Positions 8,717 to 18,401 are shown, counted from the first letter of the stretch. The stretch is DNA of 64,000 bases from Sulfolobus islandicus Y.N.15.51 (GCF_000022485.1 NC_012623.1:372001-436000), one strand, 5' to 3'. Translations and numbers: made by a program. Notes: a model not told the origin generated them from the sequence alone.

Positions 8717-8973
8717 ACATAACCAGTCTCTCATTATAGAAAATACCGATTTCTCTTTATTCTATTTACCAAATTACGGGTTTATTTAAGTACTGACTCT
8801 CATCAGCTCTGAGGGATGAAGTTCATCTCACTCTTTCATCATACTAATTAAGGATCTCAGCTTTCATAGAACTAGAGGAGCTTTAATTCTCCAAGCTCAA
8901 TCAAGTGTATTTTCAGGTGAGTTGAGATAGCAAGATATGAAAGCAGTCCTTTTTATTTTACATAACGCTCGTC

Positions 8974-8992
8974 AAATAAAGTTTTTAAATCT
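8974..8992 (+). promoter_or_regulatory. TATA box of the oxidoreductase gene at 9002
   Basis: CAAATAAAGTTTTTAAATC gives a TATA element (GTTTTTAAA) 12-28 bases before the candidate starts at 9002 and 9011. The same AAAGTTTTTA block precedes the gene at 5333. Spacing slightly favours the inner ATG 9011. Confidence 0.55.
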
Positions 8993-9001
8993 AATAATTA
9001 A

Positions 9002-10096
9002 ATGTTAGATATGAAATTAGGAATTGTAGGGCTAGGAGGATGGGTAACTACTGGCCATCTTCCAGCACTAACTGACTTGGGGATAAAAGTGGACTACTGC
9101 GCGGACATAGATGAAAAAAGAGTGAAAGATTTCTCTCAAAAAACAGGGTGTAAAGGTTATTTAGATTACAAGGAAATGCTAAGAAATGAAAATCCAGACC
9201 TCGTTTTAGTAGCAGTACCCCACAGCCTTCACGCAACCATAGCATTAGATGCCATAAATAGTGACGCAAATGTTTACGTGGAAAAGCCAATGGCTACTTC
9301 ATTTCAAGAGGCTTTAACACTAGTGGAGGCTTCGAGAAAAAGAAATAAGGTATTAGTTGTAGGCCATGAAAATAGGTTTAACCCAGCGATGTTAATTGCT
9401 AAGAAATTGATAAGAAGTGGTGAAGTAGGTAAAATATACCATATGAGAGGATTTTATATAAGGCAAAGAGGAATACCTACCTCACCGACATTCATTAAGA
9501 AGGACTTAGCTAAAGGTGGTGCAGTATTTGACATAGGTACACATATCGTAGATTTATTACTTTTCCTCTCAGACTTCCCAATGCCTAAAAGTGTTACGGG
9601 TAAAACATATAGCGCTTTCTCTAATGACAAGACTAAGTTCTCAGTTTATCCCTCACCTAATCTGCCTAACTTTAAGGTTGAGGTTGAGGATTTTGGTTCA
9701 GCCTTTTTAAATTTAGGGGACGAAATATCAGCCTACATGGAGGTGAGTTGGGCTTCATATATAAAGGAGAATAAAATGGAAGTAGTAGTTTTAGGAAATA
9801 AGGGTGGAATACATATAGATAATGGAATGTTAAATTTTATGAGGAATATTGCGGATGAACTCTTCCTCAGTACACCTTCAACTCAACAACAAAGAGGAAG
9901 CGTATATAGAGAGGTGTGGAGAACCGTCATGGATTCCATTTCAAAGGGAATCCCGGAGTACCCATTATGTTCAGCGGAACAAGGTGCTATAGGAGTAGCC
10001 ATACTAGAAAGTATATACAAATCGGCTTTAGAAGGGAGAGAGGTGAAAATAGATATCCCTCAATGGCTTCTTAAACAGTCTCAACCAGTATCTTAA
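9002..10096 (+). CDS. Gfo/Idh/MocA family oxidoreductase
   Basis: A 364-residue NAD(P)-dependent oxidoreductase. Rossmann motif GIVGLGGWVTTGH at residues 7-19; VYVEKPMA with EKP at 94-96; FDIGTHIVD with Asp177, His181 and Asp184 as the catalytic-site motif of the second domain. It is closest within the window to the gene at 16273: both share a RGIP...TFI segment near residue 157 and the same length. ATG 9002 is taken as start; ATG 9011 (residue 4) is equally good. It would oxidise a sugar or glycoside hydroxyl, or reduce the corresponding ketone. Its last 26 bases overlap the convergent ABC transporter gene. Confidence 0.88.
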   Translation: MLDMKLGIVGLGGWVTTGHLPALTDLGIKVDYCADIDEKRVKDFSQKTGCKGYLDYKEMLRNENPDLVLVAVPHSLHATIALDAINSDANVYVEKPMATSFQEALTLVEASRKRNKVLVVGHENRFNPAMLIAKKLIRSGEVGKIYHMRGFYIRQRGIPTSPTFIKKDLAKGGAVFDIGTHIVDLLLFLSDFPMPKSVTGKTYSAFSNDKTKFSVYPSPNLPNFKVEVEDFGSAFLNLGDEISAYMEVSWASYIKENKMEVVVLGNKGGIHIDNGMLNFMRNIADELFLSTPSTQQQRGSVYREVWRTVMDSISKGIPEYPLCSAEQGAIGVAILESIYKSALEGREVKIDIPQWLLKQSQPVS

Positions 10097-12662
10097 AGCT
10101 CTTCCTATCTATCTTATCCAGATCAATTTCGTAAAGATTATCGTTTTTATCAATCAAAACTACTTTAGAATCTAGGACAACTACGTTCCTCCTTCCAATC
10201 GTGTAGACCTTTATTGGACCTTTATTAGTTTCCACGTCCCATTCCAATTGATCACCCTTTATGTTAATCTCGTTTATTTTCCTCACTTGGAATATTAAAT
10301 TATTATAAGCTAATGCGTTCTCTAATACTTTACGAGATTTTTCGTCCAATTTAGTATAATCATCTATCAAGAATATCTCCTTACCACTCTCGTCATAAAG
10401 ACCTATAAACGTTGGTTTAGTTATTGGAAATAACATTTTTGGCACTAAAACCCGGTACACCTTCCCTTGATAAATAACATCTACGGTACTTCTCCTAACA
10501 GATTGATCTATCTTCACATTATGAATATCAATAAGGTTTACAATAATTTTCTCCTCTTTGCTATTTTGTTTCATTCTGGCGAAGACATTTTCCTCGTTAA
10601 TCTGTTCCTTAAACATTTTATAGAATTCCCCTTTCTTATTTAGTAACTCAATTGGCTTTCCTTCCTCCACTACTTTACCATTACTTAAGACTATAACCTT
10701 ATCTGAGTTCATAACCTCATGCACATTATGCGTTATCATTATTACCGTCTTACCTTTAGAGACATCCATCATTGTTTCGTAAACCTCTCTTTCACTTGTA
10801 ACGTCCAAATTAGAAGTTGCTTCATCAAATATCAACACATCTGGATTCTTTATAATTGCCCTCGCAATACTTAACCTCTGTCTCTGTCCTCCTGATAAAT
10901 ACGTTCCCCTTTCCCCTAAAATTGTATCATAAGCGAACGGTAACTTAACTATCTCATCGTGGATTTTGGCAATCTTACATGCTCTAATTACGTCAACCTC
11001 ACTTAGATTATCTGTACCATATACAACGTTATATCCTACCGTGGTATCAAATAATACGACGTCTTGAGGTACATACGCCACTTTCCTTCTTAGATAATTT
11101 AAATCTATTTCTCTAATATCTATGCCATCAATGAGAATTCTACCCTCATTAACGTCATAGAATCTCAGAAGCAGTTTAGCTATCGTACTCTTCCCTGAAC
11201 CGCTTTTGCCAACAATTGCTACTTTTTCCCCAGGCTTTATTTCAATATTAATATCCTTAACTACGGGGAAGTGCGGATCATAACCGAAGTAAACATGTTC
11301 GAAACGTATCTCAGCAGGCATATTAGGTCTCTTAGGGTTTTCCGGATTTGTTATTTGAGGTTTAACTTCTAACACTTCCCTAATCCTCTCTGCAGATGTT
11401 AAAGACTGTTGTATAAATGGCAAAACGTTACTTAAGTTATTGATTGGTCCGTAAAACTGGGAAACGTAAGCTATAAACGCTGTTATCACACCTATTTCTA
11501 TAATACCAGAGATTACCTCATGTCCTCCTACCCACCATATTAATACAGTTGAGAGATTAACTACGAATCCCATTAAAGGCCAGTATACTGAGTTCATCTT
11601 ATTAATCGCAATACTGGATTCATAAAGCTTATTTAACATTTCCCTTAGCCTTTTGGACTCATATTCCTCTTTGGAAAAGGATCTAACTACGAGGAAGTTA
11701 GGTATTGTATCATTTATCCTAGAGGTAATATCTGCACTTCTCCTCCAATTTCGATGGTAGAGCCTATGGGACTTTCTTCTATATGAGATGATCAGGTATA
11801 TTATTGCGGGTACTGGGATTAATATGAAAGCTGCTAACGTAGGATTTAATGTAAATAAAATCACTCCTATTCCAATTATTGTAAATAAGTTGGTAACAAG
11901 TGTCGGCAATCCCCAAACCAATAGCCAATTTGTATTTCCTGCATCAGTCGTAAGTCTAGAGAGTATCCTACTAGGAGATATTCTCTCTATGAATGAATAA
12001 TCGTGGTTAATCGCATGTTTGTACAGTATTTCCCTTAAATCGTTTATTATTCTGGAACCTAGATTGTTTAGTGTTCTATTCTGAATAGAAGATAATAAAG
12101 CAAGTGCCGAATATGATGCTATTAAATACACTATAATGTTGATGAAGAGCGTGGAAGGGTGAGAGGGCGATAATAATACGCTATCAATTAATATTTTAAG
12201 TAAGTATGGAGGAACTAGATTAAGGCCAGTTGTTATTAAGGAAAGAGTAGCGCCAAATATCATTGTCTTCCTATATCTAGAAGCAATGTTCCAAAGCCAC
12301 CTTAGTGTGCCTACACCAACTCTTACACCCTCCTCACTCTTCTCATCCTTTACTTCTATCTGCTCACCCTTATTAAACGCATCAATAACCTTCTTGAATA
12401 ATTCCTCTTTTCTCTTGGTGAAATAAGCAATCTCAATTTCCTTACCGTCTGAAGTAAAGCCTATTAGTTTATCCACGCTTATACCTGTCTCCAAGGAAAG
12501 TTTTATTACATTATCCACACTGAATACCTCCTTATCGCCATCAAAAACTGACACCCTATTACCATCAATTTTAACTAACTCTTCTCTCAAATTCAATTCC
12601 CTATCCAAATCGGTCTTAACTTCAGCCTTAAACTTCGAAGTCACTATAGATGCTCTCTTCAC
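10071..12662 (-). CDS. ABC exporter-type ATPase/permease with N- and C-terminal extensions
   Basis: An 863-residue half-transporter. Residues about 1-125 form a charged N-terminal domain seen before type-IV exporter cores. Six membrane helices follow (about 133-420), then an ATPase domain with Walker A GKSGSGKST (485-493), signature YLSGGQRQR (588-596) and Walker B VLIFDEATSNLD. The last 170 residues are a further beta-rich domain (probably the DUF1854 type found after such transporters). A homodimer would export a lipid-like, peptide or drug-like substrate; nothing here suggests sugar import. Start is GTG 12662. It overlaps the convergent oxidoreductase by 26 bases. The extensions make it about 280 residues longer than the usual 580. 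Confidence 0.88.
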   Translation of the reverse strand: MKRASIVTSKFKAEVKTDLDRELNLREELVKIDGNRVSVFDGDKEVFSVDNVIKLSLETGISVDKLIGFTSDGKEIEIAYFTKRKEELFKKVIDAFNKGEQIEVKDEKSEEGVRVGVGTLRWLWNIASRYRKTMIFGATLSLITTGLNLVPPYLLKILIDSVLLSPSHPSTLFINIIVYLIASYSALALLSSIQNRTLNNLGSRIINDLREILYKHAINHDYSFIERISPSRILSRLTTDAGNTNWLLVWGLPTLVTNLFTIIGIGVILFTLNPTLAAFILIPVPAIIYLIISYRRKSHRLYHRNWRRSADITSRINDTIPNFLVVRSFSKEEYESKRLREMLNKLYESSIAINKMNSVYWPLMGFVVNLSTVLIWWVGGHEVISGIIEIGVITAFIAYVSQFYGPINNLSNVLPFIQQSLTSAERIREVLEVKPQITNPENPKRPNMPAEIRFEHVYFGYDPHFPVVKDINIEIKPGEKVAIVGKSGSGKSTIAKLLLRFYDVNEGRILIDGIDIREIDLNYLRRKVAYVPQDVVLFDTTVGYNVVYGTDNLSEVDVIRACKIAKIHDEIVKLPFAYDTILGERGTYLSGGQRQRLSIARAIIKNPDVLIFDEATSNLDVTSEREVYETMMDVSKGKTVIMITHNVHEVMNSDKVIVLSNGKVVEEGKPIELLNKKGEFYKMFKEQINEENVFARMKQNSKEEKIIVNLIDIHNVKIDQSVRRSTVDVIYQGKVYRVLVPKMLFPITKPTFIGLYDESGKEIFLIDDYTKLDEKSRKVLENALAYNNLIFQVRKINEINIKGDQLEWDVETNKGPIKVYTIGRRNVVVLDSKVVLIDKNDNLYEIDLDKIDRKSFKILVETV

Positions 12663-12757
12663 GAATAGCCTTATTTTTTGATTTAACTTAAAAAGATTTC
12701 TATTACCGCACCATAAAAGGTAATGTTTAAATATTTAAAAAACTAATTTATTAGGCT

Positions 12758-13717
12758 GTGAAAATTGCTGTAGTGGGATGTGACGGTTTCGGAAAAGTAC
12801 ATTTAAGGGCTATGAAGAATATAAGCGGAATAGACTATTACGTATTTAGCAGAAATGACGAAAAGGCAAGGGAGTGTGCAAAGGAGTTTAACGCAAAGAG
12901 TTATTTTACAAATTACGAAGATGTTATAAAATCAGATGTTGACATCGTTGACTTATTAGTGAGTCATGACCAACACTACCCAATGGGCGCAATGGCCATG
13001 AAGGCTGGGAAACACTTAATGCTTGAGAAGCCAATAGCGAGGACAATAGAAGAGGCAATGGGATTGATAAATACTGCAAAAGAGACTAAAAGGAAATTCA
13101 TGGTTTTGGAACAATTCTATTTCGAATCATCAGTTAGAAAGGCGAGGGAGCTTTTATCGAGATTAGGGAACCTATCCCTAATAATTGTGAGATCAACTCA
13201 CTTATATCAGCCAAAGGGATGGAGAAGAGAAAAGGAGAAAATGGGAGGAGGAGCACTTATAGATGGGGGTGTTCATTTCATAGATACATTGCTTAATTTA
13301 GGTGGAGAATACGAAAGCGTCAAGGGAATTTGTGGGAGATACTTCTCGGGTATAGAAGGAGAAGATTTAACTTTAGCCACTTTTAAGTTTAGAAAAGGAC
13401 ATCTAGGGCTATTATTATATAGTTGGGCAACCCCAAATCCACCAAAAGTGCCAGCGTTTGAGGTTTATGGGGAGAAAGGGAGTTTAATAGAAGATCCGAA
13501 TACGAGAGTTATGGGAAAGCCTTACGGAGATCTGATATTAAACGTTGATGGTAAAGAGGAAAGAATAGAGGTTGAAAAGGTGAATCCGATAGAGGAAGAA
13601 ATAAGGGGATTTGTAAACGCTGTGAAAAACAATACTGAAGTACCTATGCCACCTGAAATTGCCTTGAGGGATTTAAGAGCAGCTCTTGACGTTTACAAGT
13701 CATGTGGATTTTCCTAA
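12758..13717 (+). CDS. Gfo/Idh/MocA family oxidoreductase
   Basis: A compact 319-residue NAD(P)-dependent oxidoreductase. The nucleotide-binding loop reads AVVGCDGFGKVH at residues 4-15. EKP lies at residues 90-92 (LMLEKPIART), and the second-domain site is LIDGGVHFID with Asp169, His173 and Asp176. All catalytic elements are present. The start is GTG 12758; an AT-rich TATA-like stretch (GTTTAAATATTTAAA) lies about 20-33 bases upstream, so a leaderless transcript is likely. The gene is divergent from the ABC exporter (95 bases) and overlaps the convergent aldo/keto reductase by 18 bases. The substrate is unknown; a sugar or cyclitol is typical of the family. Confidence 0.87.
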   Translation: MKIAVVGCDGFGKVHLRAMKNISGIDYYVFSRNDEKARECAKEFNAKSYFTNYEDVIKSDVDIVDLLVSHDQHYPMGAMAMKAGKHLMLEKPIARTIEEAMGLINTAKETKRKFMVLEQFYFESSVRKARELLSRLGNLSLIIVRSTHLYQPKGWRREKEKMGGGALIDGGVHFIDTLLNLGGEYESVKGICGRYFSGIEGEDLTLATFKFRKGHLGLLLYSWATPNPPKVPAFEVYGEKGSLIEDPNTRVMGKPYGDLILNVDGKEERIEVEKVNPIEEEIRGFVNAVKNNTEVPMPPEIALRDLRAALDVYKSCGFS

Positions 13718-14725
13718 TATTTCCTCTATTCTTTTCATATGCTCATCTCTCAAATTCACATTTAACGCAGATAGGTTGTCCTCTAAATGCTCAACTTTAC
13801 TGGCTCCAATAAGTGGGATTACTGTAACACCGAGCTGTTCACCTCTCTTGAGAAGCCACGCGATAGCCAATTGGGACAGGGTTATCCCCAGTTCTGATGC
13901 AATATCCTTAAGCCCCAATAATATCTTTAAATTAGCGTCGGTAAAGTATCTTTTCTTTAAGTCTTCACTTATAGTAGCTCTACTAAGTTCCTCAACCTTC
14001 CAACCATTTCTATCCGTATACTTTCCAGTGAGAAACCCTTGAGCTAACGGTGAATAAGCCATAACTGCTAATCCATACCTTCTTGCGATATCAACCTTAT
14101 CTTTCTCTATATCCCTTTCCAACATGTTGTATTTCTCTTGCATTACCACGAATTTCTCCAAGTTATACCTCTTACTTAAATGTAGGAATTCCATCACATC
14201 AATTGCAGAATGATTACTAACGCCCAAATAATAAACTAAGCCATTGTTCACTAAACTATTCAGCGTTCTTAGGGTTTCCAGCTTGGGAGTATCGGGATCT
14301 GGCCAATGGATGAAATAGAGATCTATGTATGATGTGCCTAACCTTTTCAAGCTTTCCTTAATTTGCCATTGTATATGTTTCCTGGACAAACCTTCTCCAT
14401 TAGCGAACTCACCCATCTTACCCCTAACCTTAGTCGAAATTACGACAGATTCCCTATTCACAGTTTTTAGAAATTCTCCAACAATGCGCTCGGCATTACC
14501 TACATGTGCCAAATCCACTGGTGCCATAGCGCCGTGATATCTATTTGCAGTATCTATGAAGTTAACTCCCTCATCATATGCTCTTTTAAGGATCTTTAAT
14601 GTAGTTTCTTTATCCACTTTATGTATACCTAGTTCGTCCTTCTCTTGTAATATAGGAAGAAACCACGTACCTATAGCAACTTGAGATACCTTAACTCCAG
14701 AATCACCTAATTTAATATACTTCAT
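13700..14725 (-). CDS. Aldo/keto reductase
   Basis: A 341-residue NADPH-dependent aldo/keto reductase of the AKR superfamily, in the group of bacterial YajO/tas-like enzymes. The catalytic tetrad is visible: Asp58 and Tyr63 in NFIDTANRYHG, Lys99 in VVISTKVRG and His140 in LYFIHWPDP. The cofactor end shows VIPLIGASK near residue 309. It reduces aldehydes or ketones, such as sugar aldehydes, to alcohols, or runs the reverse reaction. A TATA-like ATAAATAG lies 25-35 bases before ATG 14725. It is tail-to-tail with the oxidoreductase at 12758, with overlapping 3' ends. In this neighbourhood it could reduce keto-sugars formed by the Gfo-type enzymes. Confidence 0.9.
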   Translation of the reverse strand: MKYIKLGDSGVKVSQVAIGTWFLPILQEKDELGIHKVDKETTLKILKRAYDEGVNFIDTANRYHGAMAPVDLAHVGNAERIVGEFLKTVNRESVVISTKVRGKMGEFANGEGLSRKHIQWQIKESLKRLGTSYIDLYFIHWPDPDTPKLETLRTLNSLVNNGLVYYLGVSNHSAIDVMEFLHLSKRYNLEKFVVMQEKYNMLERDIEKDKVDIARRYGLAVMAYSPLAQGFLTGKYTDRNGWKVEELSRATISEDLKKRYFTDANLKILLGLKDIASELGITLSQLAIAWLLKRGEQLGVTVIPLIGASKVEHLEDNLSALNVNLRDEHMKRIEEILGKST

Positions 14726-14750
14726 ATATATAAAACGAGAATACAGCTAT

Positions 14751-14927
14751 TTATAGTTTCAAAAAACACCTATATCCTTTTACCTTTTGCAGATACTTCC
14801 AATCGTTTGGATATTCAAGTCTTAAATACTCTTCTGGTAGTTTATCAATTGATATTATTTCTTCTCTCTCTTTTTCATCTTCTTTCTTTGGTTGTTCTTC
14901 TTTCTTCCTCAACTGTAGTAAAGCCAT
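14751..14927 (-). CDS. Small charged protein, 58 residues, unknown
   Basis: An open frame from ATG 14927 to the stop at 14751. It starts MALLQLRKKEEQPKK and ends EYPNDWKYLQKVKGYRCFLKL; the middle is very rich in Lys and Glu. It lies only 25 bases upstream of the aldo/keto reductase on the same strand, which may place both in one transcript. A TATA-like CTTTAAAAAC is 33-43 bases before its start. Codon use looks native. I do not recognise the family. The aromatic C-terminal half suggests a folded mini-domain rather than noise. Confidence 0.5.
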   Translation of the reverse strand: MALLQLRKKEEQPKKEDEKEREEIISIDKLPEEYLRLEYPNDWKYLQKVKGYRCFLKL

Positions 14928-15164
14928 TTTGTTTCACTAATATATAAATGTATATTCAAGTTTTTAAAGCTTACTGCCATATACTTATATCAATATAGGA
15001 ATGTATAAATTACGTTTTCAAACGTTGAAAACTACGTTATCATTTAAAAGATTTTATTTAAAATACAAAGAATATAGTGATCTTTTATTAATACAAGTGA
15101 TACTATTAAGAATTTTTAACAAACTTAGGGGTAATATATTTCATCTTTTCAACTGTTATTTATA
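14928..15164. other. Intergenic with a short palindrome
   Basis: AT-rich and without a visible gene. An 8-bp inverted repeat with a 3-base loop (GTTTTCAAACGTTGAAAAC) lies near 15014-15032, a possible operator or cruciform. Its role is unknown. Confidence 0.3.
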
Positions 15165-16222
15165 CTTAGTCAGACCTTAAAGAGCAAGATTTATATTTGA
15201 TTAAGTAATACTAGCTTGTTATGCCGAAACCCAGCATGCATGGAATAAGGCTTAACAAGAAGCAAGAGGAAGAGAGAAGGATCAACGCAGTAAAAGACGT
15301 GAGGAACGGAATGAGCATTAAGGAAGTGGCGAAGAAGTACGATGTTTCCATCTTCACAAGTGGTTGAGGATGGAGGATTTGAGCGCTAAGCCTAGGAAGG
15401 GATCTACGAAGCTGAAGGACAAGGAAAAGCTCATCCAAATCTTGGATAAGAGCCCTAGAGATTTCGGGTTAAACTACGACTTCTAGACCTTGAAGCACAT
15501 AGCGTACATACTTGAGAAGGAATTTGGGATAAAATATAATCCGAGGAGTTTAAGCTCCATACTTAAGGAATTGGCCTCAAGTACAAGAAGGGTAAGAGGA
15601 CCTACGTTAGAGATGAAAAAGCCGTAGAAGGATGGATAAAGGAACAAGGGGAGAGGCTTTTAAAAAATAAGGGAAGGGTATAAGATACATGTCTTCGACG
15701 AGTCGTACGTATCCTACATAAACAAGGGTAAAGGTTGGATGAAGGTAGGAGGAGGAATAAAGGTTAATCCAAAGAGGAAGAGGTTTGCAGTAGTGTGAGG
15801 GATAACGATTAAGGGAATAGCTTTCTCCTATTCGACCTATAAGAAGTCTTCACTTAACTCAAAAGATATCATACTTTACTTGGGAAGGGTGGTAAAGGAC
15901 GAGAAAATCGTGATAATAATGGACAACGCTAGAATTCACGGTAACGAAGTGAGGGAATTCCTTGAGGAAAATAATTGGAGTTTATCTACCTACCGCCTTA
16001 CTCTCCAGACAAGAGCCCAACTGAGGGACCTTGGGCAGTCCTCGAGAAAAAGCTTTACTCAAAAATGTACACGGACTTCGAGACCTTAACATGGGACGCA
16101 AAGAGATTCTTGCGCTCCATATCTAAGAAAGTAAATGACCTCATATACAGTGTGAATAGATACGGTGAACCTTGGACGTTAATACTGAATGAAGTTACCT
16201 TGCCCTTTAAAGTCTGACTAAG
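15165..16222 (+). mobile_element. Degenerate IS630-family element (ISC1048-like)
   Basis: The ends are inverted repeats of about 24 bases: CTTAGTCAGAC...AAAGAGCAAG on the left and its near-complement at 16199-16222. TA flanks both ends, as expected for IS630/mariner-type insertion. The span is 1058 bp, slightly longer than ISC1048. The transposase inside is broken in several places, so the copy cannot move by itself. Confidence 0.75.
15221..16217 (+). pseudogene. IS630-family transposase, multiply broken
   Basis: ATG 15221 starts MPKPSMHGIRLNKKQEEE, then an HTH region (NGMSIKEVAKKYDVS). The frame is lost near 15360, an in-frame stop TAG follows at about 15484, another stop (TGA) near 15797, and a frameshift near 15975. 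The DDE core can still be followed across frames: VFDESYVSYIN, then VIIMDNARIHG, then YLPPYSPDKSPTEGPWAVLE. The motif order is that of IS630 family enzymes. The damage includes both stops and indels, pointing to an old insertion. Confidence 0.8.
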
Positions 16223-16272
16223 TATAAACTTTGCGTATGATAGTTTATAACCTTTTGTAGCATATAATACTT

Positions 16273-17340
16273 ATGAAAATTAGATACGGAGTCATAGGAG
16301 TAGGTGGTCACGGAAGAAATAGACATCTAATTCCATTGACTAAGCTGAACGATAAAGTAGAAACCATAGCTATAGCTGATGTAAACAAAGAAAGATGTGA
16401 GGAAGTGTCCTTACAGTACAAGATTAAATGCTACTTGGACTACATGGAGATGATAGAAAAGGAGTCCCTCGATGCCGTAAGCATTGTAACGCCAACTGGA
16501 TTACATTCCAAGATAGCCATTGACGTACTAAATAGGGGAGTTAACGTTTTAGTTGATAAACCATTAGGGGCTAACTTGGATGAAGTTAAGGAGGTAGTTA
16601 ATGCGGCTAGAAAGAAGGGATTAAAGTTAATGGTAGGATACTGGAGTAGATTCTCTCCAGCATTGCAATATGGCGAAGAGATCGTAGCCAAGGACTTATT
16701 GGGAGAGCCTTACGTAGCCTATGGGTATTTAGTTAGGAGGAGAGGCATACCGGGGATACCTACGTTCATTGATAAAACATTTTCTGGAGGAAGGGGTGTG
16801 CTATTAGATATTGGATGCTATTTAATAGATAATTTACTTACCTTGTTAAAGTTCAGGAAGCCAAAAAGCGTTGTAGGTAAGGTATATACGAAATTCGGAA
16901 ATAAAAAGGAAGAAGTTAAGTTCAATTGGGGATCTTGGGATCCAGAGAATTTCAGTTTGGATGACTACGCTGTTGGATTGGTAAAGCTTGAAGGTGATGT
17001 AAGTTTAATAATAGAAGTTGGTTGGGCAGCTAATGTGTCTCATATGGAGGAGAAGAGTTACATAAGGGTATTAGGGGATAGGGGAGGAATTGAGGCAACT
17101 GGGCATGAGGCGATCACGGATATTTCCTTCCACAGTAGAACTGAGAACTTCCTTACCGATACTAAACCCGCACTAAGAAAAGTTGACATATACTTCGAAA
17201 TGGTAAAGGCTTTTGTGGATAGCGTTTTACAAGATAAGGAACCTCCAGTAGCTGGTGAGGAGAGTGTAATCCTTCATTCTATTATTGATGGAATATATAG
17301 GTCATCAATTGAAGATAAGGAAGTAAAAATATCACTATAA
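16273..17340 (+). CDS. Gfo/Idh/MocA family oxidoreductase with Tyr in place of catalytic His
   Basis: A 355-residue NAD(P)-dependent oxidoreductase, sister to the protein at 9002. Nucleotide loop GVIGVGGHGRNRH at residues 6-18; the usual EKP reads DKP (95-97); the second-domain motif reads LLDIGCYLID, so Asp179 and Asp186 are kept but His181-equivalent is Tyr183. Tyr at this place is normal in the glucose-fructose oxidoreductase/dihydrodiol dehydrogenase branch, so it should still be active. ATG 16273 lies about 20 bases after a TATA-like TTTATAACC and 50 bases after the dead IS630 element. It overlaps the convergent amidohydrolase by 6 bases. A role in sugar oxidation is inferred from family and context. 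Confidence 0.88.
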   Translation: MKIRYGVIGVGGHGRNRHLIPLTKLNDKVETIAIADVNKERCEEVSLQYKIKCYLDYMEMIEKESLDAVSIVTPTGLHSKIAIDVLNRGVNVLVDKPLGANLDEVKEVVNAARKKGLKLMVGYWSRFSPALQYGEEIVAKDLLGEPYVAYGYLVRRRGIPGIPTFIDKTFSGGRGVLLDIGCYLIDNLLTLLKFRKPKSVVGKVYTKFGNKKEEVKFNWGSWDPENFSLDDYAVGLVKLEGDVSLIIEVGWAANVSHMEEKSYIRVLGDRGGIEATGHEAITDISFHSRTENFLTDTKPALRKVDIYFEMVKAFVDSVLQDKEPPVAGEESVILHSIIDGIYRSSIEDKEVKISL

Positions 17341-18177
17341 GGGCTTATATAAGGCTTTTGGATTATTGCTAGCCATATCGAACTTTGCTTTTTCGCTAAT
17401 GTTTATGGACAAAAACTCCTTTAGGTTATATGAGATACTTTTTATACCCGGCCCACCGTAATCACTGCCGTAAATCGTCTTATACCTTATTTCCTCAAGT
17501 CTAGGCAAATATTCCAATAGTTTCTTGGGAGGAATGGAAGAGATTTCACCGTAGATGTTCTTCCTTATCCTAACCAGTTGGAAAGCTGTTGGGACGTAAT
17601 TGGGCCTCCCCATATGGGCTAATACGATCTTTAGCCTTGGAAAATCCACAGCTATGTCATCAACGAATATTGGATCAGCATACTTATTCCTAGCCTTTAA
17701 GAACACACTAGTACCAGTGTGAATAATAACTGGTAAGTTGTGATCTTGCGCGAACTCGTAAAGTAACTCAAGTTGTTTCAGCCCACCTTCCTCCTCTCTA
17801 TAAGCATTTGGCTTTACATGAGAGTGGACTGGATGCAACTTAAAGCCGGAAACCCCGGCCTCATATTGCTTTTCTAACCACTCCTTAGCCTCATTGAGGT
17901 TCAACTTGTTTGGCTCGATCCCACCAACAATGGAAAACCTATTTGCGTACTCCTTCACAACTCTTATCATGTTGATTGGAAAGTCCTCCTTAGTACGCCA
18001 TATCTCTCTGCTGGGATATGCTATTATCACTATATAGTCGATATTAGCACTGTCCATTTCATTTGTAATATCTTGAACGCTAGGTGGTGTATACTCATAG
18101 CCCGAATCGTTAAAGAAGAAATCCTTGGGTAGAGCTTCCTTAAACCAAACGTGTGTATGAGCGTCTACATAACCCAT
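17335..18177 (-). CDS. Amidohydrolase family 2 metal-dependent hydrolase
   Basis: A 280-residue TIM-barrel hydrolase of the amidohydrolase_2 type. Metal-site motifs are in the normal order: VDAHTHVW (residues 4-11), GFKLHPVHSH, VIIHTGTS, IVLAHMGRPN and IYGSDYGGP with the last Asp. Members are lactonases, decarboxylases or hydratases of small carboxylates. Beside several sugar dehydrogenases, hydrolysis of a sugar lactone is a reasonable guess, but a decarboxylase is equally possible from sequence alone. ATG 18177 is preceded by an AT-rich promoter region shared with the divergent transporter. The gene is convergent with the oxidoreductase at 16273, overlapping by 6 bases. Confidence 0.83.
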   Translation of the reverse strand: MGYVDAHTHVWFKEALPKDFFFNDSGYEYTPPSVQDITNEMDSANIDYIVIIAYPSREIWRTKEDFPINMIRVVKEYANRFSIVGGIEPNKLNLNEAKEWLEKQYEAGVSGFKLHPVHSHVKPNAYREEEGGLKQLELLYEFAQDHNLPVIIHTGTSVFLKARNKYADPIFVDDIAVDFPRLKIVLAHMGRPNYVPTAFQLVRIRKNIYGEISSIPPKKLLEYLPRLEEIRYKTIYGSDYGGPGIKSISYNLKEFLSINISEKAKFDMASNNPKALYKPL

Positions 18178-18401
18178 AAATACATTTCAATTTGGTACCT
18201 TTTAAATTAATCCGTTTATAAATACAAAAATTAATCCTGACACATTAATAAAATGTAGGAATTATACTATACATTTTAAAGCTTTCTATTATGAATAACC
18301 TTGTAGTATTACGTTCAAATTTAGAATTTTTAGGTTTGGTATCCATTCACTATTGTAAGTTAACTTTTAATTTCCTAATGGAAAATTACTAGTGAACTTG
18401 A

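Noticed and set aside
8717-8973. C/D-box sRNA candidates (ATGATGA-like boxes on the minus strand near 8845)
   Set aside because: I could not find properly spaced D, C' and D' boxes, so the match is not above chance in this AT-rich DNA.
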